Of a DNA stretch of 64,000 bases, positions 18,468-27,193 are shown piece after piece; the stretch's first letter is position 1; each line of letters opens with the position of its first letter. A program made the translations under genes and the position numbers. The notes under the pieces were generated by a model. The model worked only from the letters and a program-made list of their open reading frames with translations, searched no databases and was not told where the DNA came from. Source of the DNA: Janthinobacterium agaricidamnosum NBRC 102515 = DSM 9628 (GTDB lineage Bacteria; Pseudomonadota; Gammaproteobacteria; Burkholderiales; Burkholderiaceae_D); contig NZ_HG322949.1 of the NCBI RefSeq assembly GCF_000723165.1, positions 5,765,995-5,829,994 of the forward strand. The letters are read 5' to 3'.

Positions 18468-20326
18468 CGCCCCACCCTTGCCGGCCAGCGCATGACGGCG
18501 CCGCGCGCCGTGGTGTGCAGCGTCGTTTCGGTGAACGAATTGAGGCTGACGTATTTGGCGAAAAAGCTTTCCAGCACGGCGCCCAGCAAGAACGCGCCGC
18601 TGCCTTCGAAGGCGGCGTCGTCCAGCGTCAGCGCCACTTGCAGGCCGCGTCCGTAGCATACCGGGCCGGGCAGCGGCAGCCGCCGCGTCACCGCGCCGGC
18701 CGTCACCGAACGCACGCCGTCGACCTGGCGCAGCGCGCCGCTGTCGTGGGCCGGACAATACAGGCGCAGCAAGTCGCGCAGCGCGGCCGCGCCCTGGGCG
18801 CTGTCCTGGTCCGTCAGCGACAGGTAATTCAGCGACAGGTGGCTGACCAGGCGCCACGCGGTTTCGCCTTCGGCGTGCGAGGCGGCCGGCACGGTCGGGC
18901 CGGCCACGCAGCGCACCGCGCGCAGCGGCGCGCCGGATTCGAGGATGAAGTCGGTCTTGCCGCTGCCCAGCGGCATGCTCAGCACCAGGTCGCGGTTGCT
19001 GCACAGCGTGTCGACGCCGAGCTGGCGCAAGTCGCCGCGGTACGGCGCTTCCCGCGGGTCGACCAGCGACAGGAACACTTCGCTGCCGATGTAGCTGGAG
19101 CGCGGTCCCTGGCGGCGCTGCCGCTCGGACAGCCGGCGCACTTCGCGCCGCACCTGGTAGTACGCCGGCGGCGCGCCGCCGGCCAGGTCGTTGGCGGTAT
19201 AGAACGGCGCGAAGCGCTGTTCCGCGTCGGCCCCGCTGCCGTAGCCGGTGACGCCCTGCACCTGGTAGATTTCATAATCCATCGGCCGGCTGCGGTCCGG
19301 CACCAGGTGATGGTCGGCCTGGCCGGCCGTCAGGTTGATGCGGTCGGCGCGTTTCGGGAACAGGTTGATCGCCGGCGTGCAGTGCAGCGCGAAGTTGGCC
19401 GCGCCCAGCGCCTGTTCCAGCGCCGGCTCGAAGCGGTTGAACAGCACCACGATATCGAGCTCGCCGCCGGCGCAGCGGCCGGCCGCATGGGCCAGTCCGC
19501 CCAGTTCGACGAACAGGTAGCGCTGCGGTAGCGCAAAATATTCCTGCAACAGGCGGTAGCCCTGGAACGAGCGCGGGCCGGCCGGCAGCAGCGCCTCGTC
19601 GTCGCTGAACCCACGCTGGCGGATCTGGCTGCGCGGCAGGATTTCATGCCAGGCCGGCGTGGCCTCGGCCGGCATCACCACCATGCCGGCCGCGTGCGCC
19701 AGCAATTGTTCCAGCAGCCGGGTCGGCAGCGCGTCGCTGCCGCGCAGGTGCAGCGCCAGGCGGTCCAGCGCGATCGCGTTGAAGGCCAGCCCGGCGCCGG
19801 CCTTCAGGCGCAGGCGCAGGCCGGCCTTGAGCGGTCCGAGGCGCGACACGGCGATGCCGTTCAGGTTGCCGCTGTAGGCGAAATACGACGCTTCCGTCAA
19901 TTCGAGCGGCAGCAGCGTGACCTGGTGCGCGGTGCGGAATTCGCACGAAGTCTGGTCGCCCTTGCCGAGCAGGCTGCGCAGCGAACTGCCGCGCTCGACC
20001 TGGTAGCCGCGCGCCAGGCCGGGATTGTCCATGTCCGGCTGCAATTGCACGATCGCCATCGACGGCGTCGGCGCCAGGTATTGCGGGTACACCAGTTCCA
20101 GCAAGTGGTTGGTCAGGCGCGGGAATTCGGCGTCGATCTTCAGTTGCACGCGCGCCGCCAGGAAGCTGAAGCCCTCCAGCAGGCGTTCGACGTAGGGATC
20201 GGCGCAGGCATAGGTTTCCAGCCCGAGGCGGCCGGCGATCTTGGGGAAGTCGCGCGCGAATTCGCCGCCCATTTCCCGCAAATGCTGCAATTCCTGCTCG
20301 TAGTAGCGCAGCAGCCTGGTGTCCAT
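18452..20326 (-). CDS. tssF: T6SS baseplate protein TssF
   Basis: A 624-residue TssF (ImpG/VasA family), recognised from the N-terminal YYEQELQHLREMGGEFARDFPKIAGRL motif and VERLLEGFSFLAARVQLKIDAEFPRL. The C-terminal part carries FRTAHQVTL, FFAKYVSLNSFTET and related family blocks. It assembles with TssG and TssE as the baseplate wedge. Its ATG overlaps the tssE stop (TGATG). Confidence 0.96.
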   Translation of the reverse strand: MDTRLLRYYEQELQHLREMGGEFARDFPKIAGRLGLETYACADPYVERLLEGFSFLAARVQLKIDAEFPRLTNHLLELVYPQYLAPTPSMAIVQLQPDMDNPGLARGYQVERGSSLRSLLGKGDQTSCEFRTAHQVTLLPLELTEASYFAYSGNLNGIAVSRLGPLKAGLRLRLKAGAGLAFNAIALDRLALHLRGSDALPTRLLEQLLAHAAGMVVMPAEATPAWHEILPRSQIRQRGFSDDEALLPAGPRSFQGYRLLQEYFALPQRYLFVELGGLAHAAGRCAGGELDIVVLFNRFEPALEQALGAANFALHCTPAINLFPKRADRINLTAGQADHHLVPDRSRPMDYEIYQVQGVTGYGSGADAEQRFAPFYTANDLAGGAPPAYYQVRREVRRLSERQRRQGPRSSYIGSEVFLSLVDPREAPYRGDLRQLGVDTLCSNRDLVLSMPLGSGKTDFILESGAPLRAVRCVAGPTVPAASHAEGETAWRLVSHLSLNYLSLTDQDSAQGAAALRDLLRLYCPAHDSGALRQVDGVRSVTAGAVTRRLPLPGPVCYGRGLQVALTLDDAAFEGSGAFLLGAVLESFFAKYVSLNSFTETTLHTTARGAVMRWPARVGRCEIL

Positions 20327-20841
20327 CAGGTGGTCCTCGATTCAATGTCGTACAGGGTGACCTGGCCCATTTCCAGGTCCAGCTCGGTCTTCAAATACAG
20401 CCGTTCCGGCAGCGGCTGGCCCCACAGCTCGCCGTGGATCTCGAACGCCAGCTGGTTCGGGTTGGCCGACCGGTCGCCCGGTGCCACCGCTTTCACGCTG
20501 ACGCTGTCGCGCAGGATGCGCGGCTCGAAATCCCAGATCGCCTGGCGGATGCGGCGTTCCAGTTCGGCCAGCTGCAAGCCCGACGCGGTGCGCCCGGCCA
20601 GGTCCGGCAAGCCGAAATTGAGCACCGAGCGCGCCGCCAGCGGGCTGTCGGCCAGCTCTTGCAGCGCGCCCAGGCAGGTGGTGTTGAACAGCCAGCCCAG
20701 GTCGCGCAGCACCGCCTTGCGCAAGCCGCGCATCGACAGCACGCGCTTGTCGCGCGGCTCTTGCGGGCTGCCGGCCTCGTCGTCGGTGAGCCGGTCCAGC
20801 AGCGACGGTTGCAGCCTCTCCTTGCTGGTCAGCTCGACCAT
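20326..20841 (-). CDS. tssE: T6SS baseplate protein TssE (gp25-like)
   Basis: A 171-residue gp25-like lysozyme-fold baseplate protein. It carries QPSLLDRLTDDE near the start, the LRKAVLRDLGWLFNT segment with the conserved RDL...LNT pattern, and the SVLNFGLPDLAG block. It initiates sheath assembly. Its start overlaps the hcp stop as TGATG and its stop overlaps the tssF start the same way. Confidence 0.94.
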   Translation of the reverse strand: MVELTSKERLQPSLLDRLTDDEAGSPQEPRDKRVLSMRGLRKAVLRDLGWLFNTTCLGALQELADSPLAARSVLNFGLPDLAGRTASGLQLAELERRIRQAIWDFEPRILRDSVSVKAVAPGDRSANPNQLAFEIHGELWGQPLPERLYLKTELDLEMGQVTLYDIESRTT

Positions 20842-21320
20842 CAGTACTTGGCGTTCGCCTCAAGGTCCCATTTCTTCGGCGTGCCCGGGGTGACGCTGGC
20901 GCCGTTGAACGAGTCGTACTGGTAGCTGATCTTGGTGAAGTTGATCGAGAAGGTTTCCGATGGGCGTTCGCCGGCGCTTTTCAGGTCGTACGAGCTGACG
21001 ATGGCCGCTTCCAGTTCGATCTTCAGGTAGACCTGGCCCTTGCTGCTGGTGCCGCCGGTCTGGATGAAGTGGATCTCGGCCTTGCCCAGGCTCTTGCCGC
21101 AAATCGCCTGCATGAACAGGTCGGACGAGGCGATGTCGGTGGCCTTGGACAAGCGGATTTCGGAAAACGACGGGTTGCTGGTGTCGCGGTCGGTGCCGCC
21201 GCCGCTGGTCGAAATGGCGCGGCCGACGCCGAATTCGATCGAGTCGATGGTGATCCAGTCGGTGTGGGCGTCGAGGATGGCGGTGCCCTTGATTTTGGTG
21301 GCGAAGTTCAGCAAGATCAT
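20841..21320 (-). CDS. hcp: T6SS tube protein Hcp (TssD)
   Basis: A 159-residue Hcp, the hexameric tube subunit expelled by the T6SS. The start MILLNFATKIKGTAILDAHTD, the mid-section SEIRLSKATDIASSDLFMQA and the end FTKISYQYDSFN are characteristic of the family. The ribosome site AAAAGGA lies nine bases before the ATG. The tssC-hcp gap (64 bases) contains a short direct repeat TTGTAAG. Length is normal for the family, with no effector extension. Confidence 0.95.
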   Translation of the reverse strand: MILLNFATKIKGTAILDAHTDWITIDSIEFGVGRAISTSGGGTDRDTSNPSFSEIRLSKATDIASSDLFMQAICGKSLGKAEIHFIQTGGTSSKGQVYLKIELEAAIVSSYDLKSAGERPSETFSINFTKISYQYDSFNGASVTPGTPKKWDLEANAKY

Positions 21321-21384
21321 GTGTAGTTCCTTTTCATGTGGAGGGGAGCGTGCTTACAAGCTACTTACAACGTAATGCGGCGCA

Positions 21385-22890
21385 TCAGGCCTTGGCCGAC
21401 GGCAGTTTCGACACCAGCCGCAGCGACACCGTCAAGCCTTCCAGCTGGTAATGCGGACGCAGGTAGAACTTGGCGCCGTAGTAGCCGGGATTGCCTTCGA
21501 TTTCCTCGACCACCACTTCGGCGCCGGCCAGCGGCTTGCGCGCCTTGTCGGCGTCGGTGGCGGTGGCCGGGTTGTTTTCGACATAGCGCGCGACCCAGTT
21601 GTTGAGCCAGATTTCCATGTCGCTGCGTTCCTTGAACGAGCCGATCTTGTCGCGCACGATGCACTTCAGGTAATGCGCAAAACGGCAGGTCGCGAACAGG
21701 TACGGCAGGCGCGCGGCCAGGTTGGCGTTGGCGGTGGCGTCCGGATCGTCGTACTCGGCCGGCTTGTGCATCGACTGGGCGCCGATGAAGGCGGCGAAGT
21801 CGCTGTTCTTCTTGTGCACCAGCGGCATGAAGCCGTTCTTGGCCAGCTCCGCCTCGCGCCGGTCGGAAATCGCGATCTCGGTCGGGCAGGTCATGTCGAC
21901 GCCGCCGTCATCGGTCGGGAAGGTGTGCACCGGCAGGTTTTCGACCGCGCCGCCGGATTCGATGCCGCGGATTTGCGAGCACCAGCCATAGTTCTTGAAC
22001 GAGCGGTTGATGTTGACCGCCATCGCGTAGGCCGCGTTGGCCCAGGTGAAGTTGGCGCTGTTCGGCGCGCTGGTGTCTTCCTCGAAATCGAATTCCTCGA
22101 CCGGGTTGGAGCGCGCGCCGTACGGTGCGCGCGCCAGGAAGCGCGGCATCGCCAGGCCGACGTAGCGTGCATCGTCCGACTCGCGGAACGAGCGCCACGC
22201 GGCGTGTTCCGGGGTCTGGAAAATCTTGGTCAGGTCGCGCGGGTTGGCCAGCTCCTGCCAGCTGTCCATCAGCATCACGGCCGGGTCGGCGGCGGTGATC
22301 AGCGGCGCGTGCGAGGCGGCGCTCACTTGCGCCATCTGGGTCAGCAGGTCGACGTCGGGTGCGCTGTTGTCGAAGTAATAGTCGGCCACCAGCGAACCGT
22401 AAGGCTCGCCGCCGAACTGGCCGTATTCTTCTTCATACAGCTTCTTGAACACCGGGCTTTGATCCCAGGCGACGCCCTTGAATTTTTTCAGCGTCCTGTG
22501 CAGCTCGTTCTTCGAGATGTTCATCACGCGTATCTTCAGCATCTCGTCGGTTTCGGTATTGTTGACGAGGTAATGCAAGCCGCGCCACGCGCCTTCGACC
22601 GCCTGGAATTCCTTGTGGTGCAAGATCACGTTGACTTGTTCGGACAGTTTCTTGTCGATTTGCGCAATCATGCGTTCGATCGTGCCGAGCACGTCGTCGG
22701 ACAGCAGCGCGGTGTCTTGCAGCGCCTGCTGGGCCAGCGTGCGCACCGCGTTCTCGACCGCGTCGCGCGCCTTGTCGGACTTCGGCTTGAACTGTTTTTG
22801 CAGCAGGCTGGCGAAATCGCCGGCCTCGCCGGTCGCCTCGATGCCGGGCAGCGCGGCCGCCTGGTTGAGCGTGGAAGTGGCATTGCTCAT
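21385..22890 (-). CDS. tssC: T6SS contractile sheath large subunit TssC
   Basis: A 501-residue TssC (EvpB/VipB family). Landmarks are VILHHKEFQAVEGAWRGLHYLVNNTETDEMLKI, SYIG-region equivalents such as GEPYGSLVADYYFDN, PRFLARAPYG, FTWANAAYAMAVNI and NWVARYVENNP. It polymerises with TssB into the sheath around the Hcp tube. Spacing to tssB is 30 bases with a clear AGAAAGGT ribosome site. Confidence 0.97.
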   Translation of the reverse strand: MSNATSTLNQAAALPGIEATGEAGDFASLLQKQFKPKSDKARDAVENAVRTLAQQALQDTALLSDDVLGTIERMIAQIDKKLSEQVNVILHHKEFQAVEGAWRGLHYLVNNTETDEMLKIRVMNISKNELHRTLKKFKGVAWDQSPVFKKLYEEEYGQFGGEPYGSLVADYYFDNSAPDVDLLTQMAQVSAASHAPLITAADPAVMLMDSWQELANPRDLTKIFQTPEHAAWRSFRESDDARYVGLAMPRFLARAPYGARSNPVEEFDFEEDTSAPNSANFTWANAAYAMAVNINRSFKNYGWCSQIRGIESGGAVENLPVHTFPTDDGGVDMTCPTEIAISDRREAELAKNGFMPLVHKKNSDFAAFIGAQSMHKPAEYDDPDATANANLAARLPYLFATCRFAHYLKCIVRDKIGSFKERSDMEIWLNNWVARYVENNPATATDADKARKPLAGAEVVVEEIEGNPGYYGAKFYLRPHYQLEGLTVSLRLVSKLPSAKA

Positions 22891-22920
22891 GGATCGTTAC
22901 CTTTCTGGAGTGGGTGGTGC

Positions 22921-23436
22921 TTATTCGGTCTCTGGCGCGGCGCGCGGGGCCGGCGCGGCGCTCAGCGCGCGCATCAGTTCCGGCTGTTGCAGCAGCCTGG
23001 CGATCAATTCCTCGGCGCCGGTCTTGCCATCCATATAGGTCAGCAGATTCGACAACTGGCTGCGCGCTTCCAGCAGCTGGCGCAGCGGCTCGACCTTGCG
23101 CGCCACCGCCGCCGGCGAAAAGTCGTCCATGCTTTCGAACGTGATGTCCAGCGCCAGGTTGCCTTCGCCGGTCAGCGTGTTCGGCACCATCGTGGCAAAG
23201 CGCGGCTTGACCGATTTCAGGCGCTCGTCGAAATTGTCGACGTCGATTTCCAGCAGCTTGCGTTCGGCCACCGGCGCCAGCGCTTCGGCCGGCTTGCCGG
23301 ACAGGTCGGACAGCACGCCCATCACGAACGGCAGCTGGACCGATTTTTGCGCGCCATAGACTTCGACGTCGTATTCGATCTGGACGCGCGGCGCGCGATT
23401 GCGGGCGATAAATTTCTGACTGCTTTCTTTTGCCAT
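22921..23436 (-). CDS. tssB: T6SS contractile sheath small subunit TssB
   Basis: A 171-residue TssB (VipA family): start MAKESSQKFIARNRAPRVQIEYDVE, then VQLPFVMGVLSDLSGKP, the central block FDERLKSVKPRFATMVPNTL, and the C-terminal LTYMDGKTGAEELIARLLQQPELM. It is the partner of TssC and the ClpV-sensitive sheath. A 147-base gap with a hairpin separates it from tssA. Confidence 0.96.
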   Translation of the reverse strand: MAKESSQKFIARNRAPRVQIEYDVEVYGAQKSVQLPFVMGVLSDLSGKPAEALAPVAERKLLEIDVDNFDERLKSVKPRFATMVPNTLTGEGNLALDITFESMDDFSPAAVARKVEPLRQLLEARSQLSNLLTYMDGKTGAEELIARLLQQPELMRALSAAPAPRAAPETE

Positions 23437-23477
23437 GGCTAACCTCGTAGTGGTTGGGTGATGGTGGATACGCGCCA

Positions 23478-23495
23478 GTCCGGATGAATCCGGAC
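23478..23495. repeat. Intercistronic hairpin between tssA and tssB
   Basis: GTCCGGAT and ATCCGGAC form perfect eight-base arms around a two-base loop in the tssA-tssB gap (23437-23583). No T-tract follows in the direction of transcription. Either mRNA processing/stability or partial attenuation upstream of the abundant sheath and tube genes is possible. Confidence 0.5.
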
Positions 23496-23583
23496 GGCGC
23501 CGTTTTCACGTCTATCTTGCAGAGTTACGCGAGCACGCGGCGATTGGATGCATGCTTTTTGTATGGATCATGCTGCGGCGCGA

Positions 23584-24654
23584 TCAACTGTCGGCGGGCG
23601 GGCCGCTGAGCTGATAAAACTGTTGCAGGCCTTCCGGCGCCAGGTCTTGCAGCAGTTCGATGAAGTTCTTGGTGGCCAGCCGCTGGACCCGGCGCAGCAG
23701 CATCGGGATCGGGCTCGACGGTTCGTTGCGCTGGTAGTACTGGCAGATTTTTTCCAGCAGCAGCACCACGTCTTCGCGGCTGGCGATCTGCACCGCGCCG
23801 GGCGTGGCGCCAGGCTGCCGCGGCAGGCCCGGCGCGGTGCCGGCGCCCGATGGCGGGTCCGCTTCGGCGGCCGCCGGAGCCGGGCCGAGGCCACGGCTGG
23901 CCAGTTGCGCGGCGATAAAATCGCGGATGCGCTGCAGCATCCGCGTCAATGGATCGAGGTCCAGCGCATGGGCCGCGCCGACCCGCTGCGTCAAGTTGCG
24001 CTCGATGTCGGCGGCGGCGGCGCAAGCCGTTTGCAGCGTGCCGTGCAGCGCCGCCAGCGCGGCGCCGTCGGCTTCGACGAAGGCGGCCGATACCGATGCC
24101 GGCGATGGCGCGATCGTGCCGGGCGGCGCTTCCAGTTCGCCGCTGCCGATGTCGATGTCGCGCATGCTGAAGTTGCCGTGCGCGCGCGAACTGACCAGCA
24201 GCGCCGCGCGCACCTCGGGCAGCAGCATGGCCGGACTGGCCAGCGCCGCCAGCACGTTGACGCGCGGTAGCGGATCGTTGCCGTCGTCGGGATCGAGTTG
24301 CGGATGCACGCTGTCCCAGCGCTGTTGCAGCAGCTGGTCGATCAATTGCAGGCCGGCCGCGAAGCCGTTCCAGCCATGCTGTTTCAGCAGCGCGCGGCAC
24401 AGCACCACGGCGATCCGCAAGTCGCGGCTGCGCTGCGTCAGTTGCAGCGCCAGGTCGAGCACGCGCTGCCAGTCGGGCGGCGTGGCGGGCACGATCTCGG
24501 CGCCGTAATGGGTTTCCGGCTTGCCCTTCAATTCGCGTTCCAGCGCCAGGTAATCCGGGTCGTATTCGAGGTCCGGACCGCAGGGCTGTTGCGGGTTGAC
24601 CTCGCCGAGCAGGCCGGCCACGTCGATGACCGCATCCAGTTGTGTGTTTTTCAT
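23584..24654 (-). CDS. tssA: T6SS cap/assembly protein TssA (ImpA family)
   Basis: A 356-residue TssA. The conserved ImpA N-terminal domain begins with CGPDLEYDPDYLALEREL and contains DWQRVLDLALQLTQRSRDLRIAV and GWNGFAAGLQLIDQLLQQRWDSVHP. The C-terminal part resembles the short class (INQKVLxLL-like REDVVLLLEKICQYYQRNEPSSPIPMLLRRVQRLATKNFIELLQDL). It is first in the operon, so the main T6SS promoter should lie in 24655-24936. The start at 24654 (MKNTQLD) begins the homologous region; a GTG further upstream would add 36 unconserved residues. Confidence 0.93.
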   Translation of the reverse strand: MKNTQLDAVIDVAGLLGEVNPQQPCGPDLEYDPDYLALERELKGKPETHYGAEIVPATPPDWQRVLDLALQLTQRSRDLRIAVVLCRALLKQHGWNGFAAGLQLIDQLLQQRWDSVHPQLDPDDGNDPLPRVNVLAALASPAMLLPEVRAALLVSSRAHGNFSMRDIDIGSGELEAPPGTIAPSPASVSAAFVEADGAALAALHGTLQTACAAAADIERNLTQRVGAAHALDLDPLTRMLQRIRDFIAAQLASRGLGPAPAAAEADPPSGAGTAPGLPRQPGATPGAVQIASREDVVLLLEKICQYYQRNEPSSPIPMLLRRVQRLATKNFIELLQDLAPEGLQQFYQLSGPPADS

Positions 24655-24936
24655 TGCCGCGTTTGCTCCAGATCGATGACGCCAACTGGCGTTTCCCGGA
24701 GTTACGCGCGGGTGCCGGAATTGGATGCGCGGCACAGGCGTTTGAACGCGATAAAAATTCACTCAGGAAAAATTTTTTTCATAGGAGTAACACGGTTGAA
24801 CACCACATGAAAGCGGCCCTATTTTGATGTAGGGTTATAATTCTCACTAATTATCACGGTCATTTCTTCAGCGTATATGTAGTCATTATCCCGTGATTAA
24901 TGTTAATTTTTTGCTAAATATTGGCTATAACGACCT
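24655..24936. promoter_or_regulatory. Divergent control region between tssA and the ECF sigma gene
   Basis: These 282 bases are much more AT-rich than their surroundings. They hold a TATAAT hexamer at 24836-24841 on the plus strand without a convincing -35, and a separated inverted repeat, TATCACGG (24852-24859) and CCGTGATTA (24891-24899), that could be an operator. No promoter can be assigned with certainty to either direction, and no coding sequence is seen. Confidence 0.4.
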
Positions 24937-25551
24937 ATGCAAACCCATACACCGGAAAACCAGCGCCTGGTTGACCTGCTCGCACGAGTTGCGCTGAAAG
25001 ACCATGCATCATTCCAGCAGCTCTACAGCCTGACCTGCGACCATTTGTACGGCGTCTCGGTGCGCATCGTGCGCAAGCGCGAGCTGGCCGACGAAATCCT
25101 GCAAGAGGCTTACATCAATGTATGGGAACAGGCCGGCAGTTATGCCGCGACGTTGTCGACCCCGATGACGTGGCTGATTACGGTGGTGCGCAACAAGGCG
25201 CTAGACCGTTTACGCAAAGACAAGTTAGAATTCGAACGCAGCACCCCGCTCGATGCGGAAATGCAGGAGCAGCACGCCGGCGAGCATGCCGAAGGCGCCG
25301 ACCCTCACCAACTATTTGCTGCCGCCACCGAGAAGATCGATTTGAACAAATGCCTGTCCTTGCTGGAAGCGCCGCACCGCCAATCGCTGGCGCTGGCGTA
25401 TTACAGCGGCATGTCGCACGCCGAGGTGGCTTGTCATTTGCAGGTGCCGCTCGGCACGGCGAAGGCGTGGCTCCGACGCGGCCTGGAAAAGCTGAAGAAG
25501 TGTTACGACGAACTGTACCAGGAGCAGCGGCGTGAAGGAGGCCGACTATGA
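24937..25551 (+). CDS. ECF RNA polymerase sigma factor (SigK-like)
   Basis: A 204-residue extracytoplasmic-function sigma factor. Region 2 is FQQLYSLTCDHLYGVSVRIV...ADEILQEAYINVWEQAGSY followed by MTWLITVVRNKALDRLRKD. Region 4 is CLSLLEAPHRQSLALAYYSGMSHAEVACHLQVPLGTAKAWLRRGL, the DNA-binding helix-turn-helix. It overlaps the next gene, its probable anti-sigma factor, by ATGA. It diverges from the T6SS operon. Its regulon is not known from sequence; autoregulation is usual for this class. Confidence 0.92.
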   Translation: MQTHTPENQRLVDLLARVALKDHASFQQLYSLTCDHLYGVSVRIVRKRELADEILQEAYINVWEQAGSYAATLSTPMTWLITVVRNKALDRLRKDKLEFERSTPLDAEMQEQHAGEHAEGADPHQLFAAATEKIDLNKCLSLLEAPHRQSLALAYYSGMSHAEVACHLQVPLGTAKAWLRRGLEKLKKCYDELYQEQRREGGRL

Positions 25552-26282
25552 ACTACGAGCGCCAGGAACTGCTGGACAGACTGGCAGGCATGTATGTGCT
25601 CGGCACCATGAACGCTACGGCACGGCGTCGTTTCGGCCGGCTCTTGAAGGAATCGACCGCGGCCCAACGCGCCGTCGCGGCGTGGAATGACAGCCTTGCG
25701 CCGCTGCACCAGGTAGTGCCGCCGTTGAAGGCGCCACCGCACATCTGGGAACGCATTTCTGAAAAAACCAGGCCGCGTACGCAGCCGGAAGTGGCGACGG
25801 CCGGCTGGTTCGAGCGCTGCCGCATGCTGTTGTATGGCGCGGCCCCGGCCGCGCTGGCTTGCTGCATCGGGATCGTCGGTACCAGCCTGCTGGCGACCCA
25901 GTATCCCGGCGTCATCGGCTTGCAGGAGCGCAACGTCAATATGCCGGCCAGCTATGTCGGTTTGCTGACCGATGGCGCCGACAATGTCGCGCTGACGGTC
26001 AGCTCGCTACGGCGCGGCAAGGTGGTGACGCTGAAGGTGGTCCGGCCGCTGGCCGTCCCGCCCGGCATGGTGGCCCGCTTGTGGGCCTTGCCGAGCAACC
26101 GTGCGCCGGTGGCGCTGGCCAATGTGCCGGACAGCGGCAGCGCCAAGGTCATCCTCGACGTGCCGTCCGAAACCATGTTCGCCGACGTGCCGCGACTGGC
26201 GCTGAGCTATGAATCGGACCCTGATACCACCGCCCCGAGCGGACCGTTCGTGTTGCTCGGACACTGCGTCAAATACTGGTAG
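25548..26282 (+). CDS. RskA-type anti-sigma factor
   Basis: A 244-residue single-pass membrane anti-sigma factor of the RskA (anti-sigma-K) family. The cytoplasmic N-terminal part (about 1-80, RQELLDRLAGMYVLGTMNATARRRFGRLL) binds the sigma factor and lacks the HxxxCxxC zinc motif. A transmembrane segment lies near residues 92-112 (YGAAPAALACCIGIVGTSLL). The periplasmic RskA domain (about 120-244) has DNVALTVSSLRRGKVVTLKVVRPL and a C-terminal AP-rich FVLLGHC region. It is translationally coupled to the sigma gene (ATGA overlap). Confidence 0.9.
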   Translation: MNYERQELLDRLAGMYVLGTMNATARRRFGRLLKESTAAQRAVAAWNDSLAPLHQVVPPLKAPPHIWERISEKTRPRTQPEVATAGWFERCRMLLYGAAPAALACCIGIVGTSLLATQYPGVIGLQERNVNMPASYVGLLTDGADNVALTVSSLRRGKVVTLKVVRPLAVPPGMVARLWALPSNRAPVALANVPDSGSAKVILDVPSETMFADVPRLALSYESDPDTTAPSGPFVLLGHCVKYW

Positions 26283-26290
26283 CCGATTGC

Positions 26291-26313
26291 TGGCCGTGGT
26301 CTCGCCACGGCCA
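26291..26313. terminator. Hairpin between convergent anti-sigma and sodC genes
   Basis: Nine-base arms TGGCCGTGG and CCACGGCCA with a five-base loop lie in the 74-base convergent gap. No T-run follows immediately on the plus strand, so it could act as a weak bidirectional or Rho-assisted terminator only. Confidence 0.35.
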
Positions 26314-26356
26314 ACCAGGTCAGCTGGTGCTGACTGTTCCGCCGTACCTCCTCAGC

Positions 26357-26902
26357 TTATTTTTTCAACTCGACTACGCCGCATGCCAGGCGCTTGCCCG
26401 AATTGCCGGTAGGCTGGGTCTTCAAGTCATCCTCGATCGCGTGCAGGATCACGCTGCGGCCGGCCAGCGCCTCGGGCGAGGCCGGGTCCAGCGTCAGCTG
26501 GGTCAGCGGAATGTCGATGCTGAAATCGATATTGCCATTGGCATCCGCCGTGACGTTGCCGAAATCGCCGACGTGGTGATGTTCGGCGTGCGGGCCGCCA
26601 TGCTCGGCGCCGGTCGGGTTGAAATGGCCGCCGGCGCTGCTGCCGTCGTCCGCGCTGCAATCGCCGTGTTCATGCACATGGAAACCGTGCGGGCCGGGCG
26701 GCACGCCTTGCGCGTGCAGGGAAACGCTCAGGTGGTCGGCTTGCTGCACCACCGTCAACAGGCCGTTGGCGGTATTGCCGGCGGTCGGGCGCAATTGCGC
26801 CTGCGCGGCCGGCTGGCTGGCCGGCCGCGTGGCGGCGGTGCTGGCGCAGGCGCTCAGGGCGAAGGCGCTGATGACGAGTAGCGCTGGGGTGGTAAATTTC
26901 AT
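26357..26902 (-). CDS. sodC: Periplasmic Cu,Zn superoxide dismutase, lipoprotein type
   Basis: A 181-residue SodC that converts superoxide to hydrogen peroxide and oxygen outside the cytoplasm. The N-terminus has a lipoprotein signal with lipobox LSAC at about residues 16-19, so it is probably membrane-anchored. Copper and zinc ligands are visible in GFHVHEHGDC, AGGHFNPTGAEHGGPHAEHHHVGDFGN and ILHAIEDDL. The GNSGKRLACGVVELKK end holds the disulfide cysteine and the active-site arginine. A GGAGA ribosome site lies upstream. It stands alone in its own transcription unit. Confidence 0.96.
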   Translation of the reverse strand: MKFTTPALLVISAFALSACASTAATRPASQPAAQAQLRPTAGNTANGLLTVVQQADHLSVSLHAQGVPPGPHGFHVHEHGDCSADDGSSAGGHFNPTGAEHGGPHAEHHHVGDFGNVTADANGNIDFSIDIPLTQLTLDPASPEALAGRSVILHAIEDDLKTQPTGNSGKRLACGVVELKK

Positions 26903-27193
26903 GGTCTCTCCTTGGAAATCCGGCGCGCGGCCGGCATGGCTGAAGTTATTGGTCGGGTGATTGCTTCGGCATTACCTGAACAGGTACGCGGCGCCGGGTA
27001 TTTTGGATGCCGCACCGTTTACTTATCCAGACCTTTACGCATCCGGACCGGCCGCGCCGCCGTAGTTCCGGTGATCCCTCGCATAGCCTGCATGCGCGGC
27101 AAACAGCGTGTGTTTTTCTTGCGTCCAAACGGACGGCGGCCGCGTATCTCCCGGTAAGCGCAATGTACGCGCATCCATACTTGGTATAAAAAC

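Noticed and set aside
26291..26333. Two hairpins as a strong Rho-independent terminator
   Set aside because: No U-tract follows on the plus strand; only a weak role is supported.
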